Shown here piece by piece: positions 1 through 9,360 of a stretch of DNA of 15,477 bases. The DNA comes from Phoronis ovalis. Lineage: Eukaryota; Phoronida; Phoronidae. The position numbers and the translations under genes are program-made. The stretch spans positions 1 to 15,477 of the forward strand of contig JAOXYB010027601.1 of NCBI GenBank assembly GCA_028565635.1, written 5' to 3'. Under the pieces are notes generated by a model, which worked only from the letters and a program-made list of their open reading frames with translations, was not told the DNA's origin and ran no database searches. Numbering within the stretch: position 1 is the stretch's first letter; each line of letters begins with the position of its first letter.

Positions 1-196
1 ATATGAAGGAGTGATGCATTAATTTCAAAGTTGCTGGAAAATGCTTGAATAATTAATGCGTTTACCTTTTCCAATGGTGCAACTATGATGTAGGCGACAT
101 CAACAACTGTTGATAATGTACTTGGGGACTTTATATAGCCTGGTGCTGTCAGCACCTCATTGCCTTCCGAGACTTTAATGACCTCCTCCGACTTTT
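1..196 (-). CDS. Gene B exon 9: CUB3, partial
   Basis: The acceptor is TTTTGTTTGTAG, phase 1. It encodes EKSEEVIKVSEGNEVLTAPG, then YIKSPSTLSTVVDVAYIIVA, then PLEKVNALIIQAFSSNFEIN, and runs open to the edge. The CUB pattern (APGYIKSP, then IIVAP, then LIIQAFSSNF) is clear, but both cysteines of the first half are gone. A GTAAAC donor exists after PLEK (at 66) where the other CUBs have an intron. I prefer read-through because the next residues continue the CUB strand. Confidence 0.7.
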
Positions 197-3100
197 CTAC
201 AAACAAAACATCTACTATCTTCACCACATGGTTTAATTTTCTCTTTTTGTATGGTATTTGTATATATCAATAAATGCAAGTATCTGTTACAATACTGATA
301 TATGGCATGTAATTCGAACACTTAAGTAGTGTAATATGCATTATAGTGTGGACCTATATCTATGTCATATTTTAATATTTTACTAAAAAGTATGTGCTTT
401 CAAGTTATTTCCAGTTGGTGTGTAGACTGAGTTCATTCAAACCCCAAATTGGGAAGTTTGATTTTTTTAAATGTTGAGCCCTTCTGATTAATATTTCTGG
501 AATTTAGAAGAAGACTTCAATTGTTTAAACCTGCAAGGTCAAATTTAATTATTGTGGCCAATATTTTGGTTAATCCCCATTAGATAACATTTAGTAATTA
601 CTCCTAGCAAAAAAAAGTTGCTATCTTAAATCCTGTGAATTATTTCAATTTATTGAGACATGTTACATCATAACTGGACATGTTACATCATAACTGGACA
701 TAGAATCTATAAATTAGTTTTCTCACATTTTACATTATTATTGTCCGAATTTTCAAGACTGAAATAAATTTTAAACTCAAACACAAATCAAATTAAAACA
801 CAAATTGCGCAGAATATCTTCATTTAAATCAGTTTCTCTAATTCAAATAAGTATATATTAATTTAATTTACCGTGAAAGCTGACAGATCCATTAAAAAGA
901 AAGCTTTGGACTCTGTAGTCAGATTCTAGAACAAGCATCATTTTGTTGCTTTGAGAAGATATGGATGTACTTATGTTCCAGCCATGTAGAGTTGCTAGTA
1001 CTCGATTTGATATGCGATTGTGACCATCATAAACATACATAAACATATGCGTATAACACAAATGCATATATTGATAGCTTGGGTACATACTAACATTATC
1101 AAGTTGAAGATTAATAGTCTGAAATATAGAAAAAAGAAAGTAATGCCGACCACAAAATAAAAATCTGACGAATGTAAAAAACATTAGCTGTTGAACTTTC
1201 ATCATCACAAAAAGAATTTAAATACCAACCACCAACGATAAAAGTATACAACTGTCTACAAATCAAACTATGCACTTGTGCCTGGATATTTAAGAAAATG
1301 AATAACAAGTAATGGGAGCAAAAAATTATTGTTTTATACGTTTACATTTATTTTTAAAAGTTTACTACAAGTTAAACTTGATAAAAGTTCAAAAGTATGT
1401 TCTTCACGAATGATTGGCAAATCTTTCTATTAAAATTAAGTATAAGTGTCACAGAGTTTTAAACCCTGTTTCAAGATTATTTTCATAAAAGTCTTTCTCC
1501 GAACACAGGGATCGTCTCTTCTGCATACACTCTAGATGAACGTAAGTATAGGATTGTACTGTGACAATATTCCCATGGCATTCCAAAGAAGTGGCTTTTT
1601 TATTTTTAGAACTTCTTGATTTCTTACACAGAAAATAATATGCTCACATTCACACAACCTACCTGAGAAGCTTGCGCATAAATATAGAAAATACATGTAA
1701 AACCATCTGTGAACAGATTAGGATAATCTGGACTTTGAACAATGCCAGGTGAATACATGTGGACAGCTTCGTATGCACAGGTAGGAACAGATGTGCTATT
1801 GTCCAAATCTACAACACATGAAAACATTTTAAAATGTTTTTTTTTCATTGGTCCACGATGCTAACCTTAGTAACCTACAATGAAAGTATTTTTACTATAT
1901 CTAAGTAATATCTATTTTGCAGGGTAATGTTACTCTCCAGTTTGGCAATAATTGTGTTTTTTTTAGAATATCTGCAATCTTTGATCAAACATTTACAAAA
2001 GGTTTAGCATACATACTGTTGTATGTGTCATTGATAAGGTTGAATTTCAGATGTTTTAACAGGTAGGAACTGTGCATCAGGTTTTAAATTTTGCAGCCAG
2101 TATTTTCCCTGGGTATTTTTTCAGATCCTATGTTTGTATATACGTACCTAGGCTTGCTGCGGAGGCTGCACTCTGGTATGTAAAGTATGGTCCAAAGGAA
2201 TAAGTTATTTCAAATCCACCAGCTGTTATCATGTCATTAGATGAAAATTTAACTTTAAGCTCTCTGTGTCTGGAATTTATTGTGGGAGGAACGAGGGGTC
2301 CGTGAAATGTAGCAATACATTCACCATAGTAGGTAAAAACATTCAGATAGTCCTGCTCTGATTCTGTGAAGAAATATTCAAATTCTAGTTTGATAACCTG
2401 GAAAAAATTACAAAGGGTTGAGGAATCAAATAGAAATGATTTTACAGTCAGGTTTTTACCATACAAATGCAGATAACCTTGTTCATCTCTGATGTCAGTG
2501 TACTTTGCATTTTTTATGGGTAAGAAAAGTTTATACTGACAGCTTCCAAAGCCACCATAAATGCCTGTAACTTTAAAATGGATATAATAATTTTGATAAT
2601 TCTTGTGGAAAATTATTCTTTGAAAATGTACCTAAAAGGATGGCTTATGAATGTTAGTGACACCTTATTAACAATGTAAAATTTAAGGTAAAATCCTAAT
2701 CAAAAGGAAAAAATTATATAAACAAATAGACTGACATTCCTACAATCACTCTTTGACAAGTCACCTTCCCCTCACTCCCATTGAACTGCTATATATTATA
2801 TAATGCACTCACTTGATTTACAGGAGCCATTAAAAAGTATGTGCAATTGACATTGTTTGGATATTCAAAAGGGTACTGCGGGGACCAAATAGTTCCTGGC
2901 TCTTGTAAATAAACACCATCATTGCAAGCTCTGTCAACCAAATCTATTTCTGAAAAAAGTCATGATCACCTTTAATTAAATTGGGATACAAGGTCCTACT
3001 GTGACAGCCTACAGCTCATAGATTTTCTATCTCAAATAAGCTTAAAAACTCACTTCCTTAGAGGTGTATATTTTGCAAAATTTCACTTCGTTAGGGCCTT

Positions 3101-6100
3101 TTTTGAAAAGCCATGTTGGAACATGGGCCTTCATATACTCACTTTCATACCGACTGCCCCCGGGCCCGGGTACATATGTATACTATTAAGTTCCGCGTTA
3201 GGTTCCACATTTCAGTAAGGCATAAAACTTGTTTCGTTGTATACACGTCGGATACACGTACAAGTGCACATATTCTTCGGGAGATTCTTCTAACGCCCGG
3301 CCTCTAACAGCTTCTAACCCCTAACCCGGTTCTAATCCCAAGTCGCATTTCGCGCGGAAGATGGTAATAAACCGAAATCGAGGGTGCGACTTGACACTGC
3401 CTGGTGGCAATACCGGAAATTATGAATATAAAATTCTTTTATGGCATCATAATGCAATTTGTTTTATAATTAAAATTTGTCCTAACGATTTTAAATAAAA
3501 GTCATGCTATTCGTGATAGGATTCAAATGCTGTTGTACAATTAACAGTAAAAATTATTGTTAAAAAATATTTTTTTCGTTGCTGGCAGAACACCTTTGAA
3601 AACATTGTTAGATAAATTTAAAAATACTGTTGCCTTTATATATAGCGCTACTGCAATTGAATTAGTATGTGTATTGGTTATTTTTGAATGACAGATCAAA
3701 ACTGACGAAACATAGAGAATTTTCTTCAGATAGTTCTTGTAACACGTTTACAAAAAATGTCATAAACGGATTTAATACCTCTGTTTAATATACTATATGG
3801 TTTGTCCATAATAACTGTAGGCATTACACCCTTGAGTTACAAAGTAATCAGTAATGAAACAAACTGCTAAAACATACATACATGACATTATATACATGGT
3901 GCTGATTATACACTGTACAGATGACATTCAGTTCAGACTACGACATTAGGTGATTTCTTAGTATAATTTTGTATTGCCTTGTAAATATATGTGGCAAGGG
4001 CTGACTATCAGTTGACATCAATTGTTTGAACCTTAATATACTAAGATGTCTAAAATAATAAACTGGCAAATATTGTTTATGAAGTTCCCTATATCTGGGA
4101 TAGACCAACAAGAAATGTAATTCTGTCTCAACAACACCACAGTGAATACACTTTCTATCTTGTAAAGATAAAGGAGCCATCTACCTGTTTCAACTGACAA
4201 ATAATGATTTGAGGTTCTAAATCTACTGACTGCTCGTCTTAATTTCTTATAACCAAAATCATCACAGAAGGTCAGGTAAGTTTTACCACGTGAAGAGTTT
4301 GTTGCAGAGAAATGCCAATTCAGCACAAAGGCCACTGTTAACCTATGTTTACATAAATTCGCAAAACTGCTTACATTACCTACACACTGATATACTCACG
4401 CTGTACCAAAATACTGGTTGTCCAGTGTTTGAATTTTTAGTTATATTTAGAGGTCAAATGAACTGTACTTTATATAATACAAGAACGATTTTGTTCGTTA
4501 CCATGCAGAAGCGCCATCAAAGGAAAGCAAATATTCTACTAGAAATGTGCTTACCATACATTTTGATAGTCGTGTAATAGCAAATTAATGCTATCAAACT
4601 CGCTTTGTTACAAACGCATGTACATACGTAATTGCAACAATGAAAAACTTCACGAAATGTAACAAATAGCAGAATTATTTCAAAAAGGATGTACATAAAA
4701 AACAAAAACGAAACTCAAAATAAAAAAGCTGGGATTATATTTAAAAAAAAAGTAATATTTGATTCTTAATCAGCTATTGAAGACCAGCAGTACAAAAATC
4801 AGGACATGTCCAATGCATATACATATTTTGAAATAATTAATAAAAATAATTTTGAATTGTGAATGCACTTATGTTTGCTCGTTATCAAATTGAAGTTATG
4901 AGATACAGACAAACGAATCGAACATTTAGAAACAGGAACACGGGAACAGAGACTCTCAATATAGTAGGCGCACGCGCACATGCCTCCGCTTTGTTTCTTG
5001 TAACACGATAACATATGTTCTGCAATAATTTTTCATTTCTATTCCCACAACCATAAAAATCTTGAGTGCATAATGATTACAAAAATAGTTTACAGAATTC
5101 TATAATTATTAATACAAGTTAATTTATATATATAGCATCATTAAACGGTAAAGACCTGCAATTTTACGGAAGAATACACTCACAAATAAAATACATCACA
5201 GGAAAGCTAACACTGAAAAAAAAGATTCACTTTTCGAAATTTATTAGTTTTTAACATGTTTTATGAAACTAATATATAGAAAACGTTTTTATTTTTCACG
5301 TGTTCTCCTAAATCAAGGTTCCAATAAAGCCATAAACCAATGGATGATCTATATATTGACAAGAATCTATCACTTGCTCTTGCTAATAAAAATATCAAAG
5401 TCTTACAACATCTATATTATAATTTAAAAAATAAATAAATAAATAGACTCACCAGGGTATGGACATCGATCACGTACGCTCATAAGTTGTTCCGTGTTTA
5501 AGGATTTATTAAAAATCATGACACAAGCTATTTTCATGTGAACATTACTGAAAAGCAAAATGCCTTACAATAAATAATAAATGGAACGGGTGGATAAAGA
5601 CTAATATGTACAACTGTCCTAAAAAAGGATAAAAACACAGGACATGTTATGCAGTAGCCAAGCTTGGCAATGTGTATAAATTCAGAAATGTTATAATGAC
5701 TGTCTGTTCAAAATGTTATATACATAATAATATATATGTTGCAGGGGGCGCTACATTCGTATTAACGCAGTAACCATGGCATCAAAAAATATTATTGTTT
5801 GATACAGAGATTACTACATTAATTATATATTTGACGGTAAATTTGTTTGATCATGGAACATCTTTTTCTGGTTTCCATATTCTTTGTTACAAAACTTTCG
5901 AAAACGACAAAAAAGAACAAAGGGGTAGGCTTTATATTTTAAATTAACAGGAATTGAACAACGAGCAAAACATGATTATGTTTGACAACGTACCAATTAT
6001 AATTGGTTAGACTGAATAAAAATTCTTTGTGTTCCTACCTGTTAGAATTATTTTTTTCGGCGATGTACCCAATACGTATAGGCAGTTCTGTGTCCAGTTC

Positions 6101-7735
6101 AATGGGATTTCTTGTCTTTTCGGCAACTTGTGTTCCATTCATATATAATTTTAATTGTACAGCAGTAGACTCATATGTGAAGGCCACGTGCATCCACTCA
6201 TGCAGGGGTTCAAGGTGGTAAATGATACGTTGTTGTTTAGTACCAGATTGACGCTCATTTATGTTTACACGAAAATTATCATTGTTACGGTATGACAAAC
6301 CTATCCCTACATTCGAATGGGTTCCGAAAAAGGTGAGAATATGACCTTTGCTGGTGTCTTGTAATTGAATCCAAGCGGCCAACGTTATAGTGTAGCGTGT
6401 GTCTAATGCTCCGTTGTTGGGAATAGTGATCCACTCGTTATGCGATACACTGCCATAAAAACACAGGTTGCTCAGTATTACTATAATTATTACATACAAA
6501 TGCACCGAATTATATAATATATATAAAAGTTTATTCATAATGATTGTAGGCATTGCGGAATTTGTGATACCATTGGTGGCAGAGGTGAAACAATTCAATA
6601 AAAATGCTCAAACTTTAACCCAAAGTGCTTCAATGCTTTAACAGATATCGGTATAAGTAAAACCAAACTATAATTTCTAGTCTATAGTCATATATTTTCT
6701 GCCAGAGATCTGTTAGGATGATTTTTGAGTCTCGATCTCATTTATATAAATTAGAATATTTTACGTACTTTTTTCAAAAATATCTTTTGTGATTTGCATT
6801 TATTTTACAAAATGGCTTTGTACTTACCCTGGAAAATAATAGGATCCTTCTTTCTCATTGTTCACACCTGTAGATAATGTAACGTTTCCGTTCAAAGTGG
6901 CATTGTTATCATTGCCACTCAAGTCAGTCAATTTATGTTTGCCATTCAGTGGCCAAAATCCAGCCAAATAATTATCAACTGAAATGTTAAAATAGTTATT
7001 TTTGTCAGGAAAAATTGACCAGAAGTGAAATTGATTTGCGAAACTTAGTATTGGCAATTTTGTATGACAGATTTAAAAAAAACAAAATCGACGAATATCG
7101 TCACATGAGTACTTTTTAAAATAACTTGTATAAAGTTATATTTATGTGTACCGTGTTGATTCTTATGCTTAATACTTGATCGTATTTGTTAGTGATGCCG
7201 TATTAAACTCTCTATTGTTCTACTTTTTATAAGTACAGCAACGAAAGAATCTCACATAAGGTCACAGGGTTTCAAATACAGGTTTGCTATCTTTGAAATT
7301 AAAAAGGTCCAAATTTCATGAAAATCACAAAATAGCTCACTGGTGGAGAAGTTTGTGAAATAGGATAATTATTTCTGACAAATATTTATGCTTGTCTTGT
7401 GTTTTAATTGTATTTTGCCTATTTTGCCATTGAAAGGTCATGTAAAACATTTCGTAATCCCACAAACAAGAAAATGTCACTTTGACTATAATTTTAAAAT
7501 AACTATGTTGTGAGAGGCAGTACTATCAGTGAGTTATGATGTGAATTTGCTAGTTTTTTTAAACATAGCATACCTGTTTTGAAAATTGTACCTGAAATTA
7601 CGTAAGAGTATGTCCTTCAAATGTATTGTCTAAAAAAATTGCGTTATAAGGTATAATACCTTGTAGGTCTGAGGAGTATCCCATTCTTGTAAATTCCAGC
7701 ATCACCAGCAATATTGCTAGTATCATATTCTCCAT
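1..7735 (-). CDS. Gene B: secreted LamG-like / multi-CUB protein (3' partial, 9 exons)
   Basis: Nine exons joined in one frame, in coding order: 7735-7660, 6978-6828, 6449-6039, 5547-5453, 2949-2813, 2397-2148, 1808-1663, 1118-872, 196-1 (continues past the left edge). Intron phases are 1,2,2,1,0,1,0,1. The product has a signal peptide, one LamG/pentraxin-like (Laminin_G_3) domain of about 215 residues, CUB1, CUB2 and the first part of CUB3. Such modules work outside the cell in carbohydrate or protein recognition and matrix assembly. No transmembrane segment lies within the window, and the C-terminus is not visible. I do not recognise a named family with this exact order. The domain calls are firm; the role is unknown. 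Sequons such as NNS, NVT and NIS suggest N-glycosylation. Confidence 0.87.
657..701. repeat. 20-bp tandem duplication in a gene B intron
   Basis: GACATGTTACATCATAACTG occurs twice without a mismatch (657-676, 677-696), followed by GACAT, the start of a third copy. It lies in the intron between CUB2 and CUB3 (197-871), which otherwise shows nothing. Confidence 0.95.
872..1118 (-). CDS. Gene B exon 8: CUB2, second half
   Basis: Acceptor CTATATTTCAG in phase 0, donor CACG|GTAAAT in phase 1. It encodes TINLQLDNVSMYPSYQYMHL, CYTHMFMYVYDGH, RVLATLHG and a final strand ending NGSVSFHG. It is diverged but CUB-like in length and strand order. Cys3 is present (LCYTHMF) but Cys4 is missing (LATLHG). 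If the donor were not used, the frame would end at a stop three codons later (858-860), so this could also be a terminal exon in some transcripts. Confidence 0.82.
1663..1808 (-). CDS. Gene B exon 7: CUB2, first half
   Basis: Acceptor GTGTTGTAG in phase 1, donor CTCAG|GTAGGT in phase 0. It encodes SVPTCAYEAVHMYSPGIVQS followed by PDYPNLFTDGFTCIFYIYAQ. Cys1, the S-P-x-Y-P-N motif and Cys2 are all present. The exon has the same phases and cut point as exon 5, so the two come from a tandem duplication of a two-exon CUB. Confidence 0.9.
2148..2397 (-). CDS. Gene B exon 6: CUB1, second half
   Basis: Acceptor AATTTTTTCCAG in phase 0, donor CTAG|GTACGT in phase 1. It encodes VIKLEFEYFFTESEQDYLNV, YGECIATFHGPLVPP and ELKVKFSSND with the end GGFEITYSF, the usual CUB strand order. 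Cys3 of the normal C-D-Y-D motif is absent (QDY), while a cysteine remains in GECIA. A short Ala/Ser-rich linker (SAASAASL) follows. The frame is open for 78 codons before the chosen acceptor (see findings). Confidence 0.88.
2813..2949 (-). CDS. Gene B exon 5: CUB1, first half
   Basis: Acceptor CTTTTTTCAG in phase 1, donor CAA|GTGAGT in phase 0. It encodes DRACNDGVYLQEPGTIWSPQ followed by YPFEYPNNVNCTYFLMAPVN. This matches the CUB start: Cys1, G-x-I-x-S-P-x-Y-P, N-x-x-C (Cys2), x-x-I-x-A-P. Confidence 0.9.
3111..3410. other. GC/CpG-rich block with hairpins inside a gene B intron
   Basis: This stretch is visibly richer in G+C and CpG than its surroundings: CCCGGGCCCGGG at 3159-3170, CGCGCGG, ACACGTCGGATACACG. 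It contains a palindrome CCATGTTGGAACATGG (3111-3126, 2-nt centre), an inverted repeat CAAGTCGCA / TGCGACTTG (3339-3347 and 3385-3393), and a telomere-like CTAACCCCTAACCC (about 3316-3328). A 64-codon plus-strand frame lies here without a recognisable domain. It is probably an inserted element of unknown class; ends are approximate. Confidence 0.4.
3795..4335 (-). pseudogene. LINE (non-LTR retrotransposon) reverse-transcriptase C-terminal remnant
   Basis: Two minus-strand frames together give the tail typical of non-LTR retrotransposon ORF2. The first (about 4335-4178) has YKKLRRAVSRFRTSNHYLSV followed by ETGRW. After a frameshift near 4180 the second (4180-3938) has RKCIHCGVVETELHFLLVYP followed by RYREL, ending in TAG. 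The pattern K-F-R-x-S-x-H-x-L-x-(I/V)-E-x-G-R...R-x-C-x-x-C...E-x-H-F-L is the zinc-binding end of such proteins. The expected C-P has become Y-P. A 3' UTR-like stretch (GTAACTCAAGGGTGTAATGC) follows and runs to about 3795. The copy is 5'-truncated and dead, and lies in the same orientation as gene B inside its largest intron. Confidence 0.78.
4336..5452. other. Right part of the large gene B intron
   Basis: AT-rich intron sequence between the LINE remnant and the LamG end exon. Short open frames of 62-95 codons occur on both strands but none shows domain character or exon-like borders. A small AAAT-type repeat lies at about 5428-5443. Confidence 0.5.
5453..5547 (-). CDS. Gene B exon 4: end of LamG-like domain
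   Basis: Acceptor TTGCTTTTCAG in phase 2, donor CCTG|GTGAGT in phase 1. It encodes VHMKIACVMIFNKSLNTEQL followed by MSVRDRCPYP. This is the standard LamG C-terminal strand and helix (A-C-L-x-x-F-N-x-x-L-x-x-x-Q-I) with the paired cysteines in ACV and RCP. Confidence 0.9.
5548..6038. other. Gene B intron (491 bp)
   Basis: Phase 2 intron inside the LamG-like domain. No element was recognised beyond A/T runs. Confidence 0.6.
6039..6449 (-). CDS. Gene B exon 3: LamG-like domain, part 2
   Basis: Acceptor TTTTATGGCAG, donor AACAG|GTAGGA, phase 2 on both sides. It joins as YYFPG|VSHNEWITIPNN. It encodes the domain core: TITLAAWIQL, LEPLHEWMHVAFTYE (the conserved W-x-H-V-A-x-T-Y strand), KLYMNGTQVAEK and LPIRIGYIAE. 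A longer open frame upstream, with a hydrophobic stretch, is intron and was excluded because the acceptor and domain homology place the start at 6449. Confidence 0.92.
6828..6978 (-). CDS. Gene B exon 2: LamG-like domain, part 1
   Basis: Acceptor AACATTTCAG in phase 1, donor CAGG|GTAAGT in phase 2. It encodes DNYLAGFWPLNG, then LTDLSGNDNNATLNG and EGSYYFPG. This is the usual opening of LamG/pentraxin-like jelly-roll domains: W-P-L-(N/D), then D-x-S-G-N-x-x-x-A, then a sheet strand with F-x-G. Confidence 0.9.
6979..7659. other. Gene B first coding intron (681 bp)
   Basis: Phase 1 intron between the signal-peptide exon and the LamG domain, the usual place for domain shuffling. No repeat or gene was recognised in it. 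Confidence 0.6.
7660..7735 (-). CDS. Gene B exon 1: start codon and signal peptide
   Basis: ATG at 7735-7733 in the context GCGCGATGG (G at +4). It encodes MENMILAILLVMLEFTRMGY followed by SSDLQ: an acidic/polar start, a hydrophobic core ILAILLVML and a probable cleavage site near GYSS. The donor is CAAG|GTATTA, phase 1, which joins in frame to the LamG exon as DLQ|VDNYLAGFWPL. The signal peptide and phase match are why this ATG was chosen. Confidence 0.8.
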
Positions 7736-7738
7736 CGC

Positions 7739-7760
7739 GCTAAAATTATTAACAATATGC
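7739..7760 (-). promoter_or_regulatory. Possible 3' splice site just before the gene B start codon
   Basis: Read on the minus strand, TTAATAATTTTAG lies four bases before the ATG (AG at 7741-7740). It could be the acceptor of an untranslated leader exon further right. The pyrimidine tract is T-rich but short, and no convincing leader exon was found. Confidence 0.3.
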
Positions 7761-7863
7761 CCAGTATTCAAAGCAAAATGAAATAATTTATTTTAATACA
7801 CGTCAAGATTATTAATTTAGTTTATCTAAGGATATTAGAAAATAGGTCGAATATAAAATACTT

Positions 7864-8030
7864 GCACATTGATTGTTAGCATACAACTTGATTACAAATT
7901 AAAAGCAACTTTATGTAGCATTACAAAAAATTTGCTTACACTTAATTATGAACAAACGCGTATGATCATTTAAAAAAAAAACATATACTGATTTGCAAAA
8001 CTAAAGCTGTATATAACTGGTTTGTTGAAC
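7864..8030. repeat. Diverged direct repeat upstream of gene B, copy 1
   Basis: It begins with GCACATTGATTGTTA, found identically at 8103-8117. Shared motifs follow in order: TTA-TAGCATTACAAA, CGCG-ATGA, TGATTT-CAAA and AAGCTGTA-AACTGG. The copies are about 239 bp apart and lie a few hundred bases upstream of the gene B start. Confidence 0.6.
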
Positions 8031-8102
8031 TATATTAATGTCAAGGTGATTTATTTATATATTTTTGTCTATGAATATTAAACAGTATCGTTATAACACA
8101 GA

Positions 8103-8250
8103 GCACATTGATTGTTAAAACAATATAATTCACTAACACTTTTTTAAAAGCCATTACAAACATTTTCCTTTCGCGCAACTATGAAAAAAAATTCAAAAAT
8201 GCAGGTACAATGATTTACAAAGGAAAAGCTGTAACTGGAACCAGAACTAA
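8103..8250. repeat. Diverged direct repeat upstream of gene B, copy 2
   Basis: Partner of 7864-8030 with the same motif order: GCACATTGATTGTTA, GCCATTACAAA, TTTCGCGCAACTATGA, TGATTTACAAA, AAAGCTGTAACTGG. Ends are approximate because similarity fades. Confidence 0.6.
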
Positions 8251-9144
8251 ATTGTGAGATTCTAAGGAAAATACCCACCGGTACCTTCTATTAATTCCTG
8301 TCGTGTTATGAACTATTGTTTTTACACACTATCAGTTACTGTATATGTATCAAAACGTGCAAATGTTTTGAGAGACGTTTGAACCGAACGATGTCGATCG
8401 CTATCCATAAATAGACTAACATTCCTAGAAACATGAGCTTTCTGAACAATTTATGGTAAAATGCAATCGATTTTTTTTTAGTCGTTGTGTTCTTTGATAA
8501 ATAAAATCCGGTGGATTTGGTGACGCGCCAGAACCAGTTTCATGAAATTTTGCGAAACAGTAATTTAAAAAAATCATTTTGCATACATTCAAAACTTGAT
8601 TATAAACCTTGTTGTATGTAAAATTTTAGTACAAAAATAAGAACAATGTGGATTAAAAATTAAGGTGTATTTTTGAAACATCATGAACTAGCGTGACATA
8701 CATTGTGAAAATTAAGCCTACTGAACTATCTATCGTTCAGCAACCTAATGGAACCCGAGAGGATTACAAGTAATACTGAAAGTAAATACTCCAGACTGAA
8801 TATGATAGTTACTCATACTGTATTTTATTTAACGTAACTGACGTTTTATATAAATGTGATCGTATTATATAAATGTGATGGCATTGTTTTATTTGATGCT
8901 TTTAATTGTGTGCAGGATTAATGTAATTCAACCTCTAGCTGCGGTTTAGGTTCCGGTAAATACAATCACACACCAAATGAGTTACTATTTGTTTCCCAAA
9001 TGCCATGCAACGTTATTGATTGTTTTTATATGACAAATTGCAGGCCCAGAAGCTATCTTCAAGTATCTTCATCATATGCTATTGCGGATGCGATGTATTA
9101 ATTTACTAAAATTGCCACCGTAACACGCGTATTCAAACCTTTAA
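8251..9144. other. Intergenic DNA, no gene recognised
   Basis: AT-rich sequence with the 19-bp tandem duplication at 8842-8879. I found no open frame with domain character, no tRNA-like fold and no clear promoter. A possible donor for a gene B leader exon (GAAG|GTACCG, about 8283) is too weak to call. Confidence 0.4.
8842..8879. repeat. 19-bp tandem duplication
   Basis: CGTTTTATATAAATGTGAT is followed at once by CGTATTATATAAATGTGAT; the two units differ at one base. It lies in the intergenic stretch between genes A and B. Confidence 0.9.
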
Positions 9145-9360
9145 AATATCTTAAAAAGTCAGTTCAAACATATTTGCATACATTGCACTAATCGTAATAT
9201 TAAGATACGACTTGAATTCAAATCACGTACTGTAAGTAATCGAATTCGTTTTCAAAATTTTATTAGCTTAAAGAAATTTTTTTTTTTCATACTTTTTTCT
9301 CAAGTCAACCTATCCATTTGAAAACTTTAATATTTTTTTTAAACTCGTCTCGAACAATAT
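9145..9360. repeat. Diverged direct repeat, copy 1
   Basis: It shares an ordered series of motifs with 9518-9710: GTCAGTTCAA, GCATACAT, GAATTCA-ATCA, GTAATCGAATTC-TTTT, a TTCAA/TTTAT block, then A-GAAA followed by a T-run and CTAT-TTTGAA. The offset is about 373 bp. The copies differ by many substitutions and indels, so the duplication is old. No coding sequence was seen. Confidence 0.6.

Noticed and set aside
3113-3307. 64-codon plus-strand open frame in the GC-rich block
   Set aside because: No domain recognised, and it overlaps inverted repeats; treated as part of an unclassified element.
3316-3328. Telomere-like CTAACCCCTAACCC as an interstitial telomeric site
   Set aside because: Only about two imperfect units; too short to call a telomeric tract.
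3328-3340. GGTTCTAATCC as a tRNA/SINE B box
   Set aside because: One mismatch from the GGTTCGAnTCC consensus, but no A box or cloverleaf could be placed upstream.
6450-6598. Upstream extension of the LamG frame with a hydrophobic stretch (LYVIIIVILSNLCF) that looks like a signal peptide or membrane helix
   Set aside because: The acceptor at 6451-6450 joins in phase with the previous LamG exon (YYFPG|VSHNEW), and a proper signal peptide exon exists at 7735-7660. The stretch is AT-rich intron, although a shorter alternative start here cannot be fully excluded.
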